Below, in pieces: positions 35,797 to 47,148 of a DNA stretch of 64,000 bases (its first letter is position 1; each line of letters begins with the position of its first letter). Below the pieces are notes generated by a model. The model saw only the letters and a program-made list of their open reading frames with translations. It searched no databases and was not told the DNA's origin. Position numbers and translations under genes: made by a program. The stretch is from Methylobacterium sp. Leaf112 (GTDB lineage: Bacteria; Pseudomonadota; Alphaproteobacteria; Rhizobiales; Beijerinckiaceae): assembly GCF_001423295.1 (NCBI RefSeq), contig NZ_LMNG01000004.1, positions 41,984 to 105,983 of the forward strand, given 5' to 3'.

Positions 35797-36573
35797 ATGT
35801 CCTTCGCCAACCGTCCCGCGCGCCCGCTGCGCATCGCCGCGTTCCTTGCCCTGGCGGGTCTTGCCGGACCGGCCCTCGCGCAGGCTCCGAAGCCGAAGCC
35901 GGGCGCGCCTGCGCCGACGGCCCCTGCCCCGACGGCACCGGCCGCTCCCGCGGGCGGCGGCATGGCGCAGCAGCAGACCGGTCCCCAAACCGTCAACGTG
36001 AAGTCCGAGCCGTCCCAGACCGAGTGGACCAAGGTCTGCGGCAAGGACCAGGCGAGCGCAACGGACGTTTGCTACACCACCCGCGACTTCGTCTCCGATC
36101 AGGGCCAGCCGGTCCTCGCCGTCGCCGTCTACGACATGAAGAACGCCCAGCAGAACGTACGCGTGGTGCGCTACCTGCTGCCGCTGGGCTTGCTGCTGCA
36201 GCCGGGCATCCGCTTCACCGTCGACGGTCAGCAGGGCACGCCGGGCAAGTTCGCCGTCTGCTTCCCCAATGGCTGCTTCGCCGAGGCCGGCGGCGTCGGC
36301 AACGACGTCGTCAACGCGATGAAGAAGGGCACCACCCTCAACGTCAGCGTCCAGAACCAGACCCAGCGCGAGGTCACCTTCGCGGTGCCGCTCGCCGGCT
36401 TCGGCAAGGCCTTCGACGGCCCCGCCATCGACCCGAAGGTGCTGGAAGAGCAGCAGAAGAAGCTCCAGTCCGAGCTGGAGAAGCGCAGCGACGACATGCG
36501 CAAGAAACTCGAGCAGCAGAACGCCACCGGTGGTGCGGCTGCCCCGGCTCCGGCCGCCGCGCCCAAGCCCTGA
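35797..36573 (+). CDS. Invasion-associated locus B (IalB) family protein
   Basis: A 258-residue exported protein with signal peptide (LRIAAFLALAGLAGPALAQ), a Pro/Ala-rich linker (residues 30-55), and an IalB domain from about 65 to 215: SEWTKVCG-type start (TEWTKVCGKD), CYTTRDFVSDQGQPVLAVAVYD, LPLGLLLQPGIRFTVD and FAVCFPNGCFAEA with paired cysteines. A predicted coiled coil (VLEEQQKKLQSELEKRSDDM) and an Ala/Pro tail follow. IalB proteins are periplasmic and widespread in Rhizobiales; their biochemical role is not settled. A perfect terminator hairpin follows the gene. Confidence 0.9.
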   Translation: MSFANRPARPLRIAAFLALAGLAGPALAQAPKPKPGAPAPTAPAPTAPAAPAGGGMAQQQTGPQTVNVKSEPSQTEWTKVCGKDQASATDVCYTTRDFVSDQGQPVLAVAVYDMKNAQQNVRVVRYLLPLGLLLQPGIRFTVDGQQGTPGKFAVCFPNGCFAEAGGVGNDVVNAMKKGTTLNVSVQNQTQREVTFAVPLAGFGKAFDGPAIDPKVLEEQQKKLQSELEKRSDDMRKKLEQQNATGGAAAPAPAAAPKP

Positions 36574-36614
36574 GAGCGATCGGATCGCGGCCACGCCGCG
36601 ATCCACTGGGATTC

Positions 36615-36660
36615 GAAACGAGAAAGGCCGGGCGAAGGATCGCCCGGCCTTTCTCGTTTC
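36615..36660. terminator. Bidirectional intrinsic terminator between ialB and hspQ
   Basis: Positions 36615-36634 and 36641-36660 form a perfect 20-base inverted repeat with a 6-base loop (AAGGAT). The core is GGCCGGGCG/CGCCCGGCC and the flank is GAAA/TTTC-rich, so each strand has a GC stem followed by T-rich bases (CCTTTCTCGTTT). It lies between convergent ialB and hspQ. Confidence 0.9.
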
Positions 36661-36680
36661 GGGCGCTTTCGAACTTGCGG

Positions 36681-37034
36681 TCAGTTCGCCTGGGACGTCC
36701 GCATCCGGTAGGTGCCCTCCGCATCGCGCTCGAACACCTCGGCGATGCCGGTGTGGCGCAGGGCTTCGCCGGAGGTATCCGGCACGAGGTTCTGCTCGGA
36801 GACGTAGGCGACGTACTCGCTCTCGGCGTTCTCGGCGAGCAGGTGATAGAACGGCTGGTCCTTGCGCGGCCGAACCTCCTCGGGAATCGCCAGCCACCAT
36901 TCCTCGGTGTTGTCGAACACCGGATCGACATCGAACACGATGCCGCGGAACGGATAGATCCGGTGCCGGACCACGGCGCCTAAGCCGAACTTGGCGGTTC
37001 TCATTTCGGGCGCGGCGGAAATCGTATCGCTCAT
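36681..37034 (-). CDS. hspQ: Heat-shock protein HspQ (hemimethylated DNA-binding YccV family)
   Basis: A 117-residue HspQ/YccV protein, a specificity factor for Lon-type proteolysis in enterics. The domain runs through AKFGLGAVVRHRIYPFRGIV, DVDPVFDNTEEWWLAIPEE, RPRKDQPFYHLLAENAESEY and VAYVSEQNLVPDTSGEALRH, very typical of alphaproteobacterial members. The start at 37034 adds ten residues (MSDTISAAPE) to the conserved MRTAKF start at 37004; neither has a strong ribosome site. Convergent with ialB. Confidence 0.92.
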   Translation of the reverse strand: MSDTISAAPEMRTAKFGLGAVVRHRIYPFRGIVFDVDPVFDNTEEWWLAIPEEVRPRKDQPFYHLLAENAESEYVAYVSEQNLVPDTSGEALRHTGIAEVFERDAEGTYRMRTSQAN

Positions 37035-37102
37035 CCCCGTCAGATAAGCCGGCCCGCCGCGGTTGTCATCGGCGACGATGCCGCCGACGACAACCGACGC
37101 CT

Positions 37103-38155
37103 TCAGGTCAGACCGTAGGTCTTGGCGAGTTCCGGGTCCTTGTCGGCCACGAGGCGGGCGAGATCGACGATGACCTTCGCCTGCTTCCAGGTGGCGTCGT
37201 CCTGCATCTTGCCGTCCAGCATCACCGCACCGGTGCCGTCGGGCATCGCCTCGACGATGCGCACCGCGAAGGCGACCTCCGCCGGATCGGGCGCGAACAC
37301 GCGCTTGGCGATGGCGACCTGGTTCGGGTGCAGTGTCCAGGCCCCGGCGCAGCCCATGAGGAAGGCGTTGCGGAACTGAGCCTCGCAGGCGTCCCCGTCG
37401 GAGAAGTCGCCGAACGGGCCGTAGAAGGCCTTGAGGCCGTTGGCCATGCAGGCATCGACCATTTTCGCAATCGTGTAGTGCCAGAGATCCTGCTGGGCGG
37501 AGGCGCGGACGGCGCCGTCCGAAGTCGGATCGGCAATGACGCGGTAATCCGGGTGGCCGCCGCCGACGCGGGTGGTCTTCATGCCGCGGGACGCCGCGAG
37601 ATCGGCGGGGCCGAGGCTCATGCCGTGCATGCGCGGCGAGGCGGAGGCGATGGCATCGACGTTGGCCACACCCTCGGCCGTCTCCAGGATGGCGTGGACG
37701 AGGATGGGCTTCTTCACGCCGTGCTTCGCCTCGATTTGGGCGAGCAGCTGGTCGACGTAGTGGATGTCCCACGGCCCTTCGACCTTGGGCACCATCACCA
37801 CGTCGAGCTTGTCGCCGACCTGGGAGACGATCTCGAACAGGTCGTCGAGAATCCAAGGCGAGTTCAGGGCATTGATGCGGGTCCACAGGCCGGTGCCGGA
37901 CGCGGCGAAGTCGGTGGCCCGCGCCATGGCGACGAAGCCCTTGCGCGCGGCCTCCTTCTGATCGACGGGCACGGCGTCCTCGAGGTTGCCCAGCACCACG
38001 TCGACGGTGGCGGCTAGCTCGGGCACGCGGGCGCGGACCTTGTCGTTGTGCGGCGGCACGAAGTGGATCATGCGCTCGAGCTTCACCGGAAGCTCACGGA
38101 ACGGTGCGGGCGCGCCGGTGGCGAGCGGCTGGAAGAAGCGGCGGGGCAATTTCAT
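37103..38155 (-). CDS. CoA-ester lyase (HpcH/HpaI, citrate/malyl-CoA lyase family)
   Basis: A 350-residue TIM-barrel enzyme of the HpcH/HpaI citrate-lyase beta family. The metal/substrate segment [20 protein letters not shown], the catalytic-region VVMVPKVEG and [12 protein letters not shown], and [20 protein letters not shown] are all present. Such enzymes cleave malyl-CoA, beta-methylmalyl-CoA or citramalyl-CoA to glyoxylate or pyruvate plus an acyl-CoA; malyl-CoA chemistry is central to C1 assimilation in this genus. This protein is longer and differently started ([15 protein letters not shown]) than the serine-cycle malyl-CoA lyase, so it is probably a paralogue. The exact substrate is unresolved. 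Confidence 0.85.
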   Translation of the reverse strand: MKLPRRFFQPLATGAPAPFRELPVKLERMIHFVPPHNDKVRARVPELAATVDVVLGNLEDAVPVDQKEAARKGFVAMARATDFAASGTGLWTRINALNSPWILDDLFEIVSQVGDKLDVVMVPKVEGPWDIHYVDQLLAQIEAKHGVKKPILVHAILETAEGVANVDAIASASPRMHGMSLGPADLAASRGMKTTRVGGGHPDYRVIADPTSDGAVRASAQQDLWHYTIAKMVDACMANGLKAFYGPFGDFSDGDACEAQFRNAFLMGCAGAWTLHPNQVAIAKRVFAPDPAEVAFAVRIVEAMPDGTGAVMLDGKMQDDATWKQAKVIVDLARLVADKDPELAKTYGLT

Positions 38156-38355
38156 CGGCGTCTCAGGCTCCGTGTTCTTGTGTGTCGGGGTCCCGCCCCA
38201 GCGGTTAGTTCAAGCCTGCCCCCGTCGTAAAGGTGCGCGGACACACCAAACCATTTGCCATGCGGCTGGGATGAGAGGACCATCCGGAACGAGACCCGCC
38301 GACTCACGTTCTGAGGACGAGGCGGGCACCTCGACGACGAACGAAGGACGGACCC

Positions 38356-39603
38356 ATGTCCGGATCATCGATCAGCCGTATCGGCCTCCGGTCCACGGCG
38401 CTCGTGTGCGCGGCCGTCATCGGTCTCGGCCTCCCACAGCCGGGTTCCGCCGCCGAGCGAGGCAGGCCCCCAGAACGCACCGTCTTCACCGCCGCGGACG
38501 CCGCATCGGCGCGACCCGACGGACTTCCCGCGGGCCTGCGCATCCCCGGTGACGATCCGGCCGCCTTCGCCCGGCTCCTCGACGACGCACGGGCCGTCGC
38601 CGACCCCTGGCTGGTGCTCTCGGGCGGCGGCGAGAACGGCGCCTTCGCGGCCGGTCTCCTCAAGGGGTGGAGCGAGGCCGGCACCCGGCCGAGCTTCGGC
38701 GTGATCACGGGCGTCAGCACGGGTGCGATGATCGCCCCCTTCGCCTTCGTCGGGTCGGGCGGCGATGAAGCCTTGCACAAGGCCTACACGGACATCTCGG
38801 CCGCCGACGTCTTCGAATTCGGCGGCACCAACGAAGCCCTGACCGACACCTGGCCGCTCAAGCGGCGCATCGACCAATCGGTGACTCCGAAGCTGCTTCA
38901 GGCCATCGCGGCCGAGCACGCAAAGGGACGGCGTCTCCTCATCGCCACCACGGCGGTGGATTCCGAGCGGCCGGTGCTGTGGGACATGGGCGCCATCGCC
39001 GCGACGGGCGGCCCGAAGGCCCTCGCCCTGTTCCGGGACATCATCCTCGCGTCCTCGGCGGTGCCGGGGGTGTTTCCGCCGGTGATGGTGCAGGCCATGG
39101 CAGGGTCCAGGCCGATCCAGGAAATGCACGACGACGGCGGGACCACGGCGCCGTACTACCTCGCCCCCGAAGCGACGCTGCTCTCCGCCGACCCGGTCGC
39201 CCTGCCGACCCACCGGGTCTACCTCGTGATCAACAACACGCTTGCGCCGCACTTCCAGATGGCCTCGCGCACCACCCTGAGCGTGCTCGGCCGGTCCATG
39301 TCGGCGGCGATCAAGGCGCAGACCCGCGCGGCCCTCGCGCTTAGCCGAGGGTTCGCCCAGCGCACGGGCCTCGACCTTCGTGTCGCCGAAATCGACGGGC
39401 GCTTCACCCGGACGAGCACGGTGCCCTTCGACCAGACCTACATGAGGGCGCTGTTCGCCCACGGCGAGGCCCTGGGACGGGCCGGCACGGCGTTCACCGG
39501 GGAGGGCATCGACGCCGTTCGCCCGACGGTCTCGCGACCGGGGGCGACGGAGCCGCAGCACACGTCCTCGGGCCACGCCGTCAAAGATTTGGCCCGGCGC
39601 TGA
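38356..39603 (+). CDS. Exported patatin-like phospholipase
   Basis: A 415-residue protein with a signal peptide (STALVCAAVIGLGLPQPGSAA) and a patatin domain. The oxyanion loop is LVLSGGGENGAFAAGLL, nucleophile Ser121 lies in GVSTGAM (GxSxG), and the catalytic Asp is in MHDDGGTT. The Ser-Asp dyad is complete, so lipid acyl hydrolase activity in the periplasm is expected. No lipobox Cys follows the signal, so it is not an obvious lipoprotein. Stand-alone, convergent with the UbiH-type gene (3 bases between stops). The substrate is unknown. Confidence 0.88.
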   Translation: MSGSSISRIGLRSTALVCAAVIGLGLPQPGSAAERGRPPERTVFTAADAASARPDGLPAGLRIPGDDPAAFARLLDDARAVADPWLVLSGGGENGAFAAGLLKGWSEAGTRPSFGVITGVSTGAMIAPFAFVGSGGDEALHKAYTDISAADVFEFGGTNEALTDTWPLKRRIDQSVTPKLLQAIAAEHAKGRRLLIATTAVDSERPVLWDMGAIAATGGPKALALFRDIILASSAVPGVFPPVMVQAMAGSRPIQEMHDDGGTTAPYYLAPEATLLSADPVALPTHRVYLVINNTLAPHFQMASRTTLSVLGRSMSAAIKAQTRAALALSRGFAQRTGLDLRVAEIDGRFTRTSTVPFDQTYMRALFAHGEALGRAGTAFTGEGIDAVRPTVSRPGATEPQHTSSGHAVKDLARR

Positions 39604-39606
39604 ACG

Positions 39607-40857
39607 TCACCGCATCAAGCTCGGGGCACCGAGACGCGGCACCACGCCCTCGCGCATGACGATCCGGCGCAAGGGTGCGATCGTCGTCATGGCGAGGAGC
39701 CCGAGGCCGCGCAGCGCGTCCACGGGCAGGAAGCCGGTGAGCAGGCTTCGGTTGAGGGTGTCCACCGCCAGGGTCCGCAGGCGCGCGTCGCGACTGCGAC
39801 CCCGGGCGAACCCCGCCAGTGCCGCCCGCGAGCCCGGGTCGCGTCCGTCGCCCACCGCCTCCACGACGGCGTCCCGCAGGGCCGCCGCATCGCGCAGACC
39901 GAGGTTGAGGCCCTGCGCGCCGATGGGCGGGAAGACATGGGCCGCCTCGCCGACAAGGGCGAGGCGGGCGGAAACCGGACTCGTCAGGGCGAGGCCACGC
40001 ATGGGGACGAGGCCGCGCGGCCCGTCGATCCGCATGGCCCCCAGCATCGCCTGCGCCTGGGTCTCCACGGCGCGTGCGAGCCCGGCCTCGTCGAGGGCCG
40101 CCATGGCCTGCGCCCGCCTGTCGGCCATCACCCAAACGAGGCTGGAGCGGTGGCCACCCGGCAGCGGAACCAGGGTGAACGGCCCCTGCCGCGTGTGGAA
40201 CTCCGTCGAGACGTCCCGGTGAGGACGGGTGTGGGCGAGGATCGTGGTGATGGCGGCCTGCGGGTAGGACCATTCCCGGGGGACGAGACCGGCGGCAGCC
40301 CGCAGCTTCGAGCGGGCACCGTCGGCCCCGACCGCGAGGCGGGCGGACAGGCGCGTGCCGTCCGCGAGGGTGAGATCGGCGGCCTCCGCGCCCACGTGGA
40401 ACTCGGCCGCGTCGCTCTCGAACAGGGTGAGGTTGGCCATGGCCCGGGCCTGCGCCCGCAGGCTCTCGACGAGCCGGGCGCTCTCGACGTTCCAGCCGAA
40501 GGCATCGAGGCCGATCTCGGTCGCGACGAAGCGGGCCGGGGGCGGCCGGAACAAGCTGCCGGTGTCGTCGACGATATGAAGCTCGGCCAGCGGGCTCGCG
40601 TGAGGAGCGATGCCCTCCCAGGCACCGAGCGCCCTGAGGAAGCGCACCGACCCGTCGAGGAGGGCCACGGTCCGCCCGTCGGCCACGGGCGCGTGCCGGC
40701 CGACGAGGGCGGTGGGGATGCCGTCGCGGGCGAGCGCCAGGGCGGCCCCGAGGCCGGCGGCCCCGGCGCCGACGACGGCCACCGCGAAGGGGGCCCCCAC
40801 GCGCGAAACGGTATCAGGCGATGGGGCCACGGGGCTGTTCTCCTGGGCACGGCCCAT
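39607..40857 (-). CDS. UbiH/UbiF/COQ6-type FAD-dependent monooxygenase
   Basis: A 416-residue flavoprotein hydroxylase of the UbiH/VisC/COQ6 family, usually acting in ubiquinone ring hydroxylation. The FAD fold starts FAVAVVGAGAAGLGAALALA, the internal motif is LAVGADGARSKLR, and the second FAD motif is ALVGEAAHVFPPIGAQGLNL followed by LRDAAAL. The order and length fit UbiH-like enzymes. Which ring position it hydroxylates cannot be assigned without comparison with other copies in the genome. It is convergent with the patatin gene and divergent from the GntP-type permease. Confidence 0.88.
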   Translation of the reverse strand: MGRAQENSPVAPSPDTVSRVGAPFAVAVVGAGAAGLGAALALARDGIPTALVGRHAPVADGRTVALLDGSVRFLRALGAWEGIAPHASPLAELHIVDDTGSLFRPPPARFVATEIGLDAFGWNVESARLVESLRAQARAMANLTLFESDAAEFHVGAEAADLTLADGTRLSARLAVGADGARSKLRAAAGLVPREWSYPQAAITTILAHTRPHRDVSTEFHTRQGPFTLVPLPGGHRSSLVWVMADRRAQAMAALDEAGLARAVETQAQAMLGAMRIDGPRGLVPMRGLALTSPVSARLALVGEAAHVFPPIGAQGLNLGLRDAAALRDAVVEAVGDGRDPGSRAALAGFARGRSRDARLRTLAVDTLNRSLLTGFLPVDALRGLGLLAMTTIAPLRRIVMREGVVPRLGAPSLMR

Positions 40858-41017
40858 CCGATGCGGGGATCGAAGGCAGGTGTCGACGTGGGACAGACCG
40901 GCCGATCCGTCACCCCTTACAGAGGGAGGAGCCCGGATCGGTCAAGGGACGCGATGGTGCGGGAAAACAGCGCCGGTTAGCATCCCGGGCGAGAACACCC
41001 GTCCGCCCGCGCCGGAG

Positions 41018-42415
41018 ATGCCCGTGAACCTCGCCATCGCGCTCTTCGCGCTCGGCTTCCTCATGCTGGTGGCCTATCGCGGCTTCAGCGTCATCCTGTT
41101 CGCCCCCATCGCGGCGCTCGCGGCCGTGCTGCTCACCGATCCCTCCGCCGTGCTGCCGGTGTTCTCCGGCCTGTTCATGGAGAAGATGGTCGGCTTCGTG
41201 AAGCTGTACTTGCCCGTGTTCCTGCTGGGCGCCGTGTTCGGCAAGGTCATCGAGATGTCGGGCTTCTCGCGCTCCATCGTCACGGCGGTGATCGAGGTCG
41301 TCGGCGCCAGGCGGGCCGTCCTCTCCATCGTTCTGGTGTGCAACCTGCTCACCTATGGGGGCGTCTCGCTCTTCGTCGTGGTGTTCGCGGTCTACCCGTT
41401 CGCGGCCGAAGCGTTTCGCCTCTCCGACATCCCGAAGCGCCTGATCCCCGGCACCATCGCGCTCGGCGCGTTCTCCTACACCATGGACGCCCTGCCGGGC
41501 ACGCCGCAGATCCAGAACATCATCCCGACCACCTTCTTCAACACCACCACCTGGGCGGCCCCCTGGCTCGGGCTCATCGGCGCGGCCTTCATCCTCGTCA
41601 TCGGCGTCGCCTACCTGGATGCGCGCATCGCGGCGGCCAAGCGGAGGGGCGAGGGCTACGGCAGCGGCCACACCAACGAACCGGCGGTGATGGATGTCGC
41701 CGCGCGGGCGCACCCGGCCATCGCCCTCCTGCCGCTCGTGGTGGTGGGGCTCGCGAACCTCGCCTTCACGGCAGCGATCCCGCGCCTCTACGGGTCCAAG
41801 GTCGAGACGGCGCTCGCCGGCCTCGACAAGCCCATCGTGACGACGATCGCCTCGGTCACCGCCATTTGGGCCGTTGAGCTGGCGCTGCTCGCCGGCATCC
41901 TCACGGTGCTGGCTTTCGCCTGGAAGCCCGTCGCCCAGGGCTTCGCCGAGGGCAGCCGGGCGGCGGTAGCGGGTGCGCTACTGGCCGCCATGAACACCGC
42001 CTCCGAGTACGGCTTCGGCGCGGTCATCGCAGCACTCCCGGGCTTCCTCGCCATCCGCGAGGCGCTCTCGGCGATCCCGACCCCCCTGGTGAACGAGGCC
42101 GTCACCGTGACGGCGCTCGCCGGCATCACCGGTTCGGCCTCGGGCGGCTTGAGCATCGCGCTCGCAGCCATGTCGGGCACCTTCATCGCGGCGGCGCAAG
42201 GGGCCGGCATCCCCATGGAGGTGCTGCACCGGGTGGCCAGCATGGCGAGCGGGGGCATGGACACGCTGCCTCACAACGGCGCCGTGATCACGCTTCTCTC
42301 CGTCACCGGACTGACCCATCGGCAGGCCTACGCCGACATCTTCGCCATCACGGTTCTCAAGACGACGGCCGTGTTCGTGGTGATCGCAATCTACTACCTC
42401 ACCGGGATCGTATGA
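41018..42415 (+). CDS. GntP-family permease
   Basis: A 465-residue inner-membrane transporter of the gluconate permease (GntP/CitMHS-like) family, with about twelve hydrophobic segments from MPVNLAIALFALGFLMLVAY onward. Family features are LGAVFGKVIEMSGFSRSIV, YGGVSLFVVVFAVYPFA, ALPGTPQIQNIIPTTFF and SASGGLSIALAAMS. GntP members carry gluconate, D-glycerate, D-serine or similar hydroxy acids. The ATG at 41018 overlaps the GGAG-type site region (GCCGGAG). It is followed by a quinone oxidoreductase 114 bases downstream; no sugar kinase is adjacent, so the substrate is open. Confidence 0.88.
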   Translation: MPVNLAIALFALGFLMLVAYRGFSVILFAPIAALAAVLLTDPSAVLPVFSGLFMEKMVGFVKLYLPVFLLGAVFGKVIEMSGFSRSIVTAVIEVVGARRAVLSIVLVCNLLTYGGVSLFVVVFAVYPFAAEAFRLSDIPKRLIPGTIALGAFSYTMDALPGTPQIQNIIPTTFFNTTTWAAPWLGLIGAAFILVIGVAYLDARIAAAKRRGEGYGSGHTNEPAVMDVAARAHPAIALLPLVVVGLANLAFTAAIPRLYGSKVETALAGLDKPIVTTIASVTAIWAVELALLAGILTVLAFAWKPVAQGFAEGSRAAVAGALLAAMNTASEYGFGAVIAALPGFLAIREALSAIPTPLVNEAVTVTALAGITGSASGGLSIALAAMSGTFIAAAQGAGIPMEVLHRVASMASGGMDTLPHNGAVITLLSVTGLTHRQAYADIFAITVLKTTAVFVVIAIYYLTGIV

Positions 42416-42529
42416 GGCGCAGGGGCTCCGCGAACGGCTCACCCGCCGGGCAGGGGCGATGCGCCATTGCCCTTCGCAGCACACCGTCTATGTCGGCTCT
42501 GAACTGACTACCACGAGGAGCTATGCCCT

Positions 42530-43504
42530 ATGCCGAAGGCGATCCGAGTCCACGAATACGGCGGCCCCGAGATGATGCGCTACGAGGACGTCACGGTGGC
42601 CGAGCCGGGCCCAGGGCAGATCCGCGTCCGCCAGAGCGCCATCGGCGTCAACTTCATCGACATCTACTTCCGCTCGGGCGCCTACAAGGTGCCGCAACTG
42701 CCCTTCACCCCCGGCAACGAGGGCGCCGGCACCGTGGTGTCGGTGGGCGAGGGCGTGACCGAGTTCCGGGCCGGCGAGCGCGTGGCCTACGGCTCGGCCG
42801 CCGGCACCTATGCGGAGGAGGTGGTGATCCAGGCCAGCGCCGCCGTGCATCTCGCCGACGGGGTGGAGGACACCACCGCCGCCGCGATGATGCTGAAAGG
42901 TCTCACCGCCGAGTACCTCCTGCACCGGACCTACCGGGTGAAGGCCGGCGATACGATCCTGTTTCACGCCGCCGCCGGCGGCGTCGGCCTCATCGCCTGC
43001 CAATGGGCGAAGCACCTCGGCGCCACCGTCATCGGCACCGTCGGTTCGGCCGAGAAGGCGGAACTCGCGCGGGCCAACGGCTGCGACCACGTCATCCTCT
43101 ACCGCGACGAGGATTTCGCCGCCCGGGTGAAGCAGATCACCGGCGGCAAGGGCGTGCCGGTGGTCTACGATGGCGTCGGCCGCGACACCTTCCCGGCGTC
43201 CCTCGACTGCATCAGCCCGCTGGGTCTCTTCGTGAGTTTCGGCTCGGCCTCGGGTCCCGTGGACGATTTCAGCCTCGCGCTCCTCGGCCAGAAAGGCTCG
43301 CTCTACGCCACCCGCCCCTCGCTCTTCGCCCATGCGGGCAAGCGCGAGACCCTGGACGCCATGGCCAAGAACCTGTTCTCCGTGGTGGCGAGCGGCGCGG
43401 TGACGATTCCCGTCCACGCCCAGGCGAAGCTCTCGGAGGCCCCCCAAGTCCACCGCGATCTCGCCAGCCGCAAGACCACGGGCGCCACGGTGATGATCCC
43501 GTGA
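42530..43504 (+). CDS. NADPH:quinone oxidoreductase (zeta-crystallin family)
   Basis: A 324-residue zinc-free medium-chain reductase. The N-terminal GroES-like part has RVHEYGGPEMMRYEDV and GVNFIDIYFRSGAYKVPQLP; the Rossmann part has FHAAAGGVGLIACQWAKHLG and VIGTVGSAEKAELARANG. It is typical of QOR1, which reduces quinones using NADPH. The C-terminal segment ends KTTGATVMIP, the family hallmark. A GAGG site (42516-42519) lies upstream. Likely cytoplasmic; possibly cotranscribed with pncA 43 bases downstream. Confidence 0.93.
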   Translation: MPKAIRVHEYGGPEMMRYEDVTVAEPGPGQIRVRQSAIGVNFIDIYFRSGAYKVPQLPFTPGNEGAGTVVSVGEGVTEFRAGERVAYGSAAGTYAEEVVIQASAAVHLADGVEDTTAAAMMLKGLTAEYLLHRTYRVKAGDTILFHAAAGGVGLIACQWAKHLGATVIGTVGSAEKAELARANGCDHVILYRDEDFAARVKQITGGKGVPVVYDGVGRDTFPASLDCISPLGLFVSFGSASGPVDDFSLALLGQKGSLYATRPSLFAHAGKRETLDAMAKNLFSVVASGAVTIPVHAQAKLSEAPQVHRDLASRKTTGATVMIP

Positions 43505-43547
43505 TCCTGTCCACTCGGATCCTGTTCTCCCGGGATCGGAGGACGCC

Positions 43548-44164
43548 GTGATCCCCGGATCATCGGATATCCTCCTCGTCGTCGACGTGCAGGTCGATTT
43601 CTTGGCCCGCGGGGCGCTCGCCGTGCCGGACGGCGACGCGGTGATCGCCCCGATCAACCGCCTCATCGACCGGTTCGCCCACGTGGTGGTGACCCAGGAC
43701 TGGCACCCGCCGGGCCACGTCTCCTTCGCCACCAGCCATCCGGGCCGGGCGGCGTTCGAGAGCGTGGTGCTCCCCTACGGCCGCCAGGTGCTGTGGCCGG
43801 AGCATTGCGTGCGGGGAACGGCCGGTGCCGCCCTCGCCCCCGGGCTTCGAGCCGAACGCGCCGAACTGGTGGTCCGCAAGGGGCACCAGTCCGATGTCGA
43901 CAGCTACTCGGCGTTCCTGGAAGCCGACCGGACCACGCCCACCGGGCTCGCCGGCTACCTGCGCGAGCGCGGGTTCACCCGCGTGGTCGTGTGCGGCCTC
44001 GCCACGGATTACTGCGTCGGCTGGACTGCCCTCGATGCCCGCGCAGCGGGGTTCGAGGCCGTGGTCGTCACCGATGCCGTGAGGGGCATCGACATCGAGG
44101 GTTCGGTCGCCCGCGCCATGGCCGCCATGGCGGCGGCCGGGGTCGGTTTCGTCGAGAGCGCGGC

Positions 44165-44183
<19 letters not shown>
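43548..44183 (+). CDS. pncA: Nicotinamidase
   Basis: A 211-residue isochorismatase-fold amidase converting nicotinamide to nicotinate in NAD salvage. Catalytic Asp13 (VVDVQVDF), Lys111 (VVRKGHQSD) and Cys156 ([10 protein letters not shown]) are present, together with the metal ligands Asp51, His53 and His57 ([11 protein letters not shown]), which distinguish nicotinamidases from the biuret and ureidoacrylate hydrolases earlier in the window. Starts at GTG with a strong GGAGG site. Its 3' end overlaps the 3' end of the convergent rimO by 19 bases. Confidence 0.95.
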
Positions 44184-45511
<1,328 letters not shown>

Positions 45512-45753
45512 GGGCACTCGTCGGGCGCGGTCGAACGAGTGTCGAACGGCCGGTGATTCGAGGAAATCGGGTGAGTTGACAACTCTATAGCCGCATCCGG
45601 GCCGGCTTGCGAGCCTCACCGTTTCGGGCGCGCCATGCATCGCGACCGCTTCCCCGGCGGCCAAGCGCGTGCCAACTCAGAAAAACCCGGAATCCTTGCC
45701 GCAGGGCAGGGCGGGTATCCCATTGCCGCGTGACTCTCTAAGCCCCCATCATC

Positions 45754-47148
45754 ATGTGGACCGCAGACATCCCGTTCGTCGATCCCGTCGCGGCGGCAGA
45801 AGCCCTGGCGCACCTGCCGGGGCTCGCCTTCCTCGACAGCGCCATGCATCACCCGACCCTCGGCCGGACCTCGACCCTGGCGGCGGACCCGTTCGCCCGG
45901 TTCCGGTATCGCGACGGTCAGGCCACCCTGGACGGCGCGCCCGTGCCCGGCACCGGCCTCGACGCCCTGCGCGCCTGCCTCGCGCCCTACCGGATCGACC
46001 CGGAGCCGGGCGAACCGGGCTTCACCGGCGGGGCCATCGGCTACTTCGCCTACGATCTCGGCGGACGCCTGGAGCGGGTGGCGGCCCCGGCCCGGCGCGC
46101 GGGCCTGTGCGACGACATCGCCTTCAACCTCTACGACACGGTGCTCACCATCGACCACGAGAGCGGCACCTGCCGGCTCATGGCCACGGGCTTTCCCGAG
46201 CGAGACCCCGCCGCCCGGCAGGCCCGGGCACAGGCGCGCCTCGCCCTGTTCGCGCATTGCCTCTCCGGCGCCCGTCCGACGCCCGAGCCGGCGGCGCAGG
46301 GTCCCCTGGTCTGGCACTCCAACTTCACGAAGGGCGCCTACGAGGCCGCGGTGGAGCGGGTGCGGGACTACATCCGCGCAGGAGACATCTATCAGGCCAA
46401 CATCGCCCAGCGCTTCGAGGCCAGCCTGCCGGCGGGCTTCGATGCGCTCGGTCTCTACCGCCGCCTGCGCGCCACCAACCCGGCGACCTTCGGTGCCTAT
46501 CTCGCCTTCGAGACCCTACGCGTCGCCTCGAGCAGCCCCGAGCGCTTCCTCAAGCTCTCGGGGCGGGACATCGAGACCCGCCCGATCAAGGGCACGGTGC
46601 GCCGCGTCGCCGACCTGGCGGAGGATGCGCGCCTGGGGGCCGCGCTCCAGGCCGACCCCAAGGAGCGCGCCGAGAACATCATGATCGTCGACCTCCTGCG
46701 CAACGACCTCTCGCGCATCTGCGAACCGCACAGCGTGCGGGTGCCGGTCCTGTGCGGGCTCGAATCCTACGCCTCCGTCCACCATCTCGTGTCCGTGGTC
46801 ACCGGAACCCTGAAGGACGGGATGGACGCCATCGACCTGATCCAGGCGACCTTCCCCGGCGGCTCCATCACCGGAGCACCGAAGCTGCGCGCCATGGACA
46901 TCATCACCGAGATCGAGGGCGACGCCCGCGAACTCTATTGCGGCGCCATCGGGGCCCTGGGCTTCGACGGTAGCCTCGACACCTCCATCGCCATCCGCAC
47001 GGTGGTGATGGAGGGCCACACGGCCGTGCTTCAGGCGGGCGGCGGCGTCACCCTGCTGTCCGACCCGGGCCGCGAATACGAGGAGACCCTGACCAAGGCC
47101 GCGCGGGTGTTCCAGGCGTTCGAGCCGGACGGGGAGGGCGCGCCGTGA
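45754..47148 (+). CDS. pabB: Aminodeoxychorismate synthase component I
   Basis: A 464-residue chorismate-binding enzyme making 4-amino-4-deoxychorismate with PabA. The PIKGT motif (ETRPIKGTVRR) marks PabB rather than TrpE, which has PIAGT. Other landmarks are GDIYQANIAQRFEA, ENIMIVDLLRNDLSRI, FPGGSITGAPKLRAMDII and GAIGALGFDG. It is the first gene of the tightly packed pabB-pabA-pabC-doxX operon; its stop overlaps the pabA GTG as GTGA. Divergent from rimO across 242 bases. Confidence 0.95.
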   Translation: MWTADIPFVDPVAAAEALAHLPGLAFLDSAMHHPTLGRTSTLAADPFARFRYRDGQATLDGAPVPGTGLDALRACLAPYRIDPEPGEPGFTGGAIGYFAYDLGGRLERVAAPARRAGLCDDIAFNLYDTVLTIDHESGTCRLMATGFPERDPAARQARAQARLALFAHCLSGARPTPEPAAQGPLVWHSNFTKGAYEAAVERVRDYIRAGDIYQANIAQRFEASLPAGFDALGLYRRLRATNPATFGAYLAFETLRVASSSPERFLKLSGRDIETRPIKGTVRRVADLAEDARLGAALQADPKERAENIMIVDLLRNDLSRICEPHSVRVPVLCGLESYASVHHLVSVVTGTLKDGMDAIDLIQATFPGGSITGAPKLRAMDIITEIEGDARELYCGAIGALGFDGSLDTSIAIRTVVMEGHTAVLQAGGGVTLLSDPGREYEETLTKAARVFQAFEPDGEGAP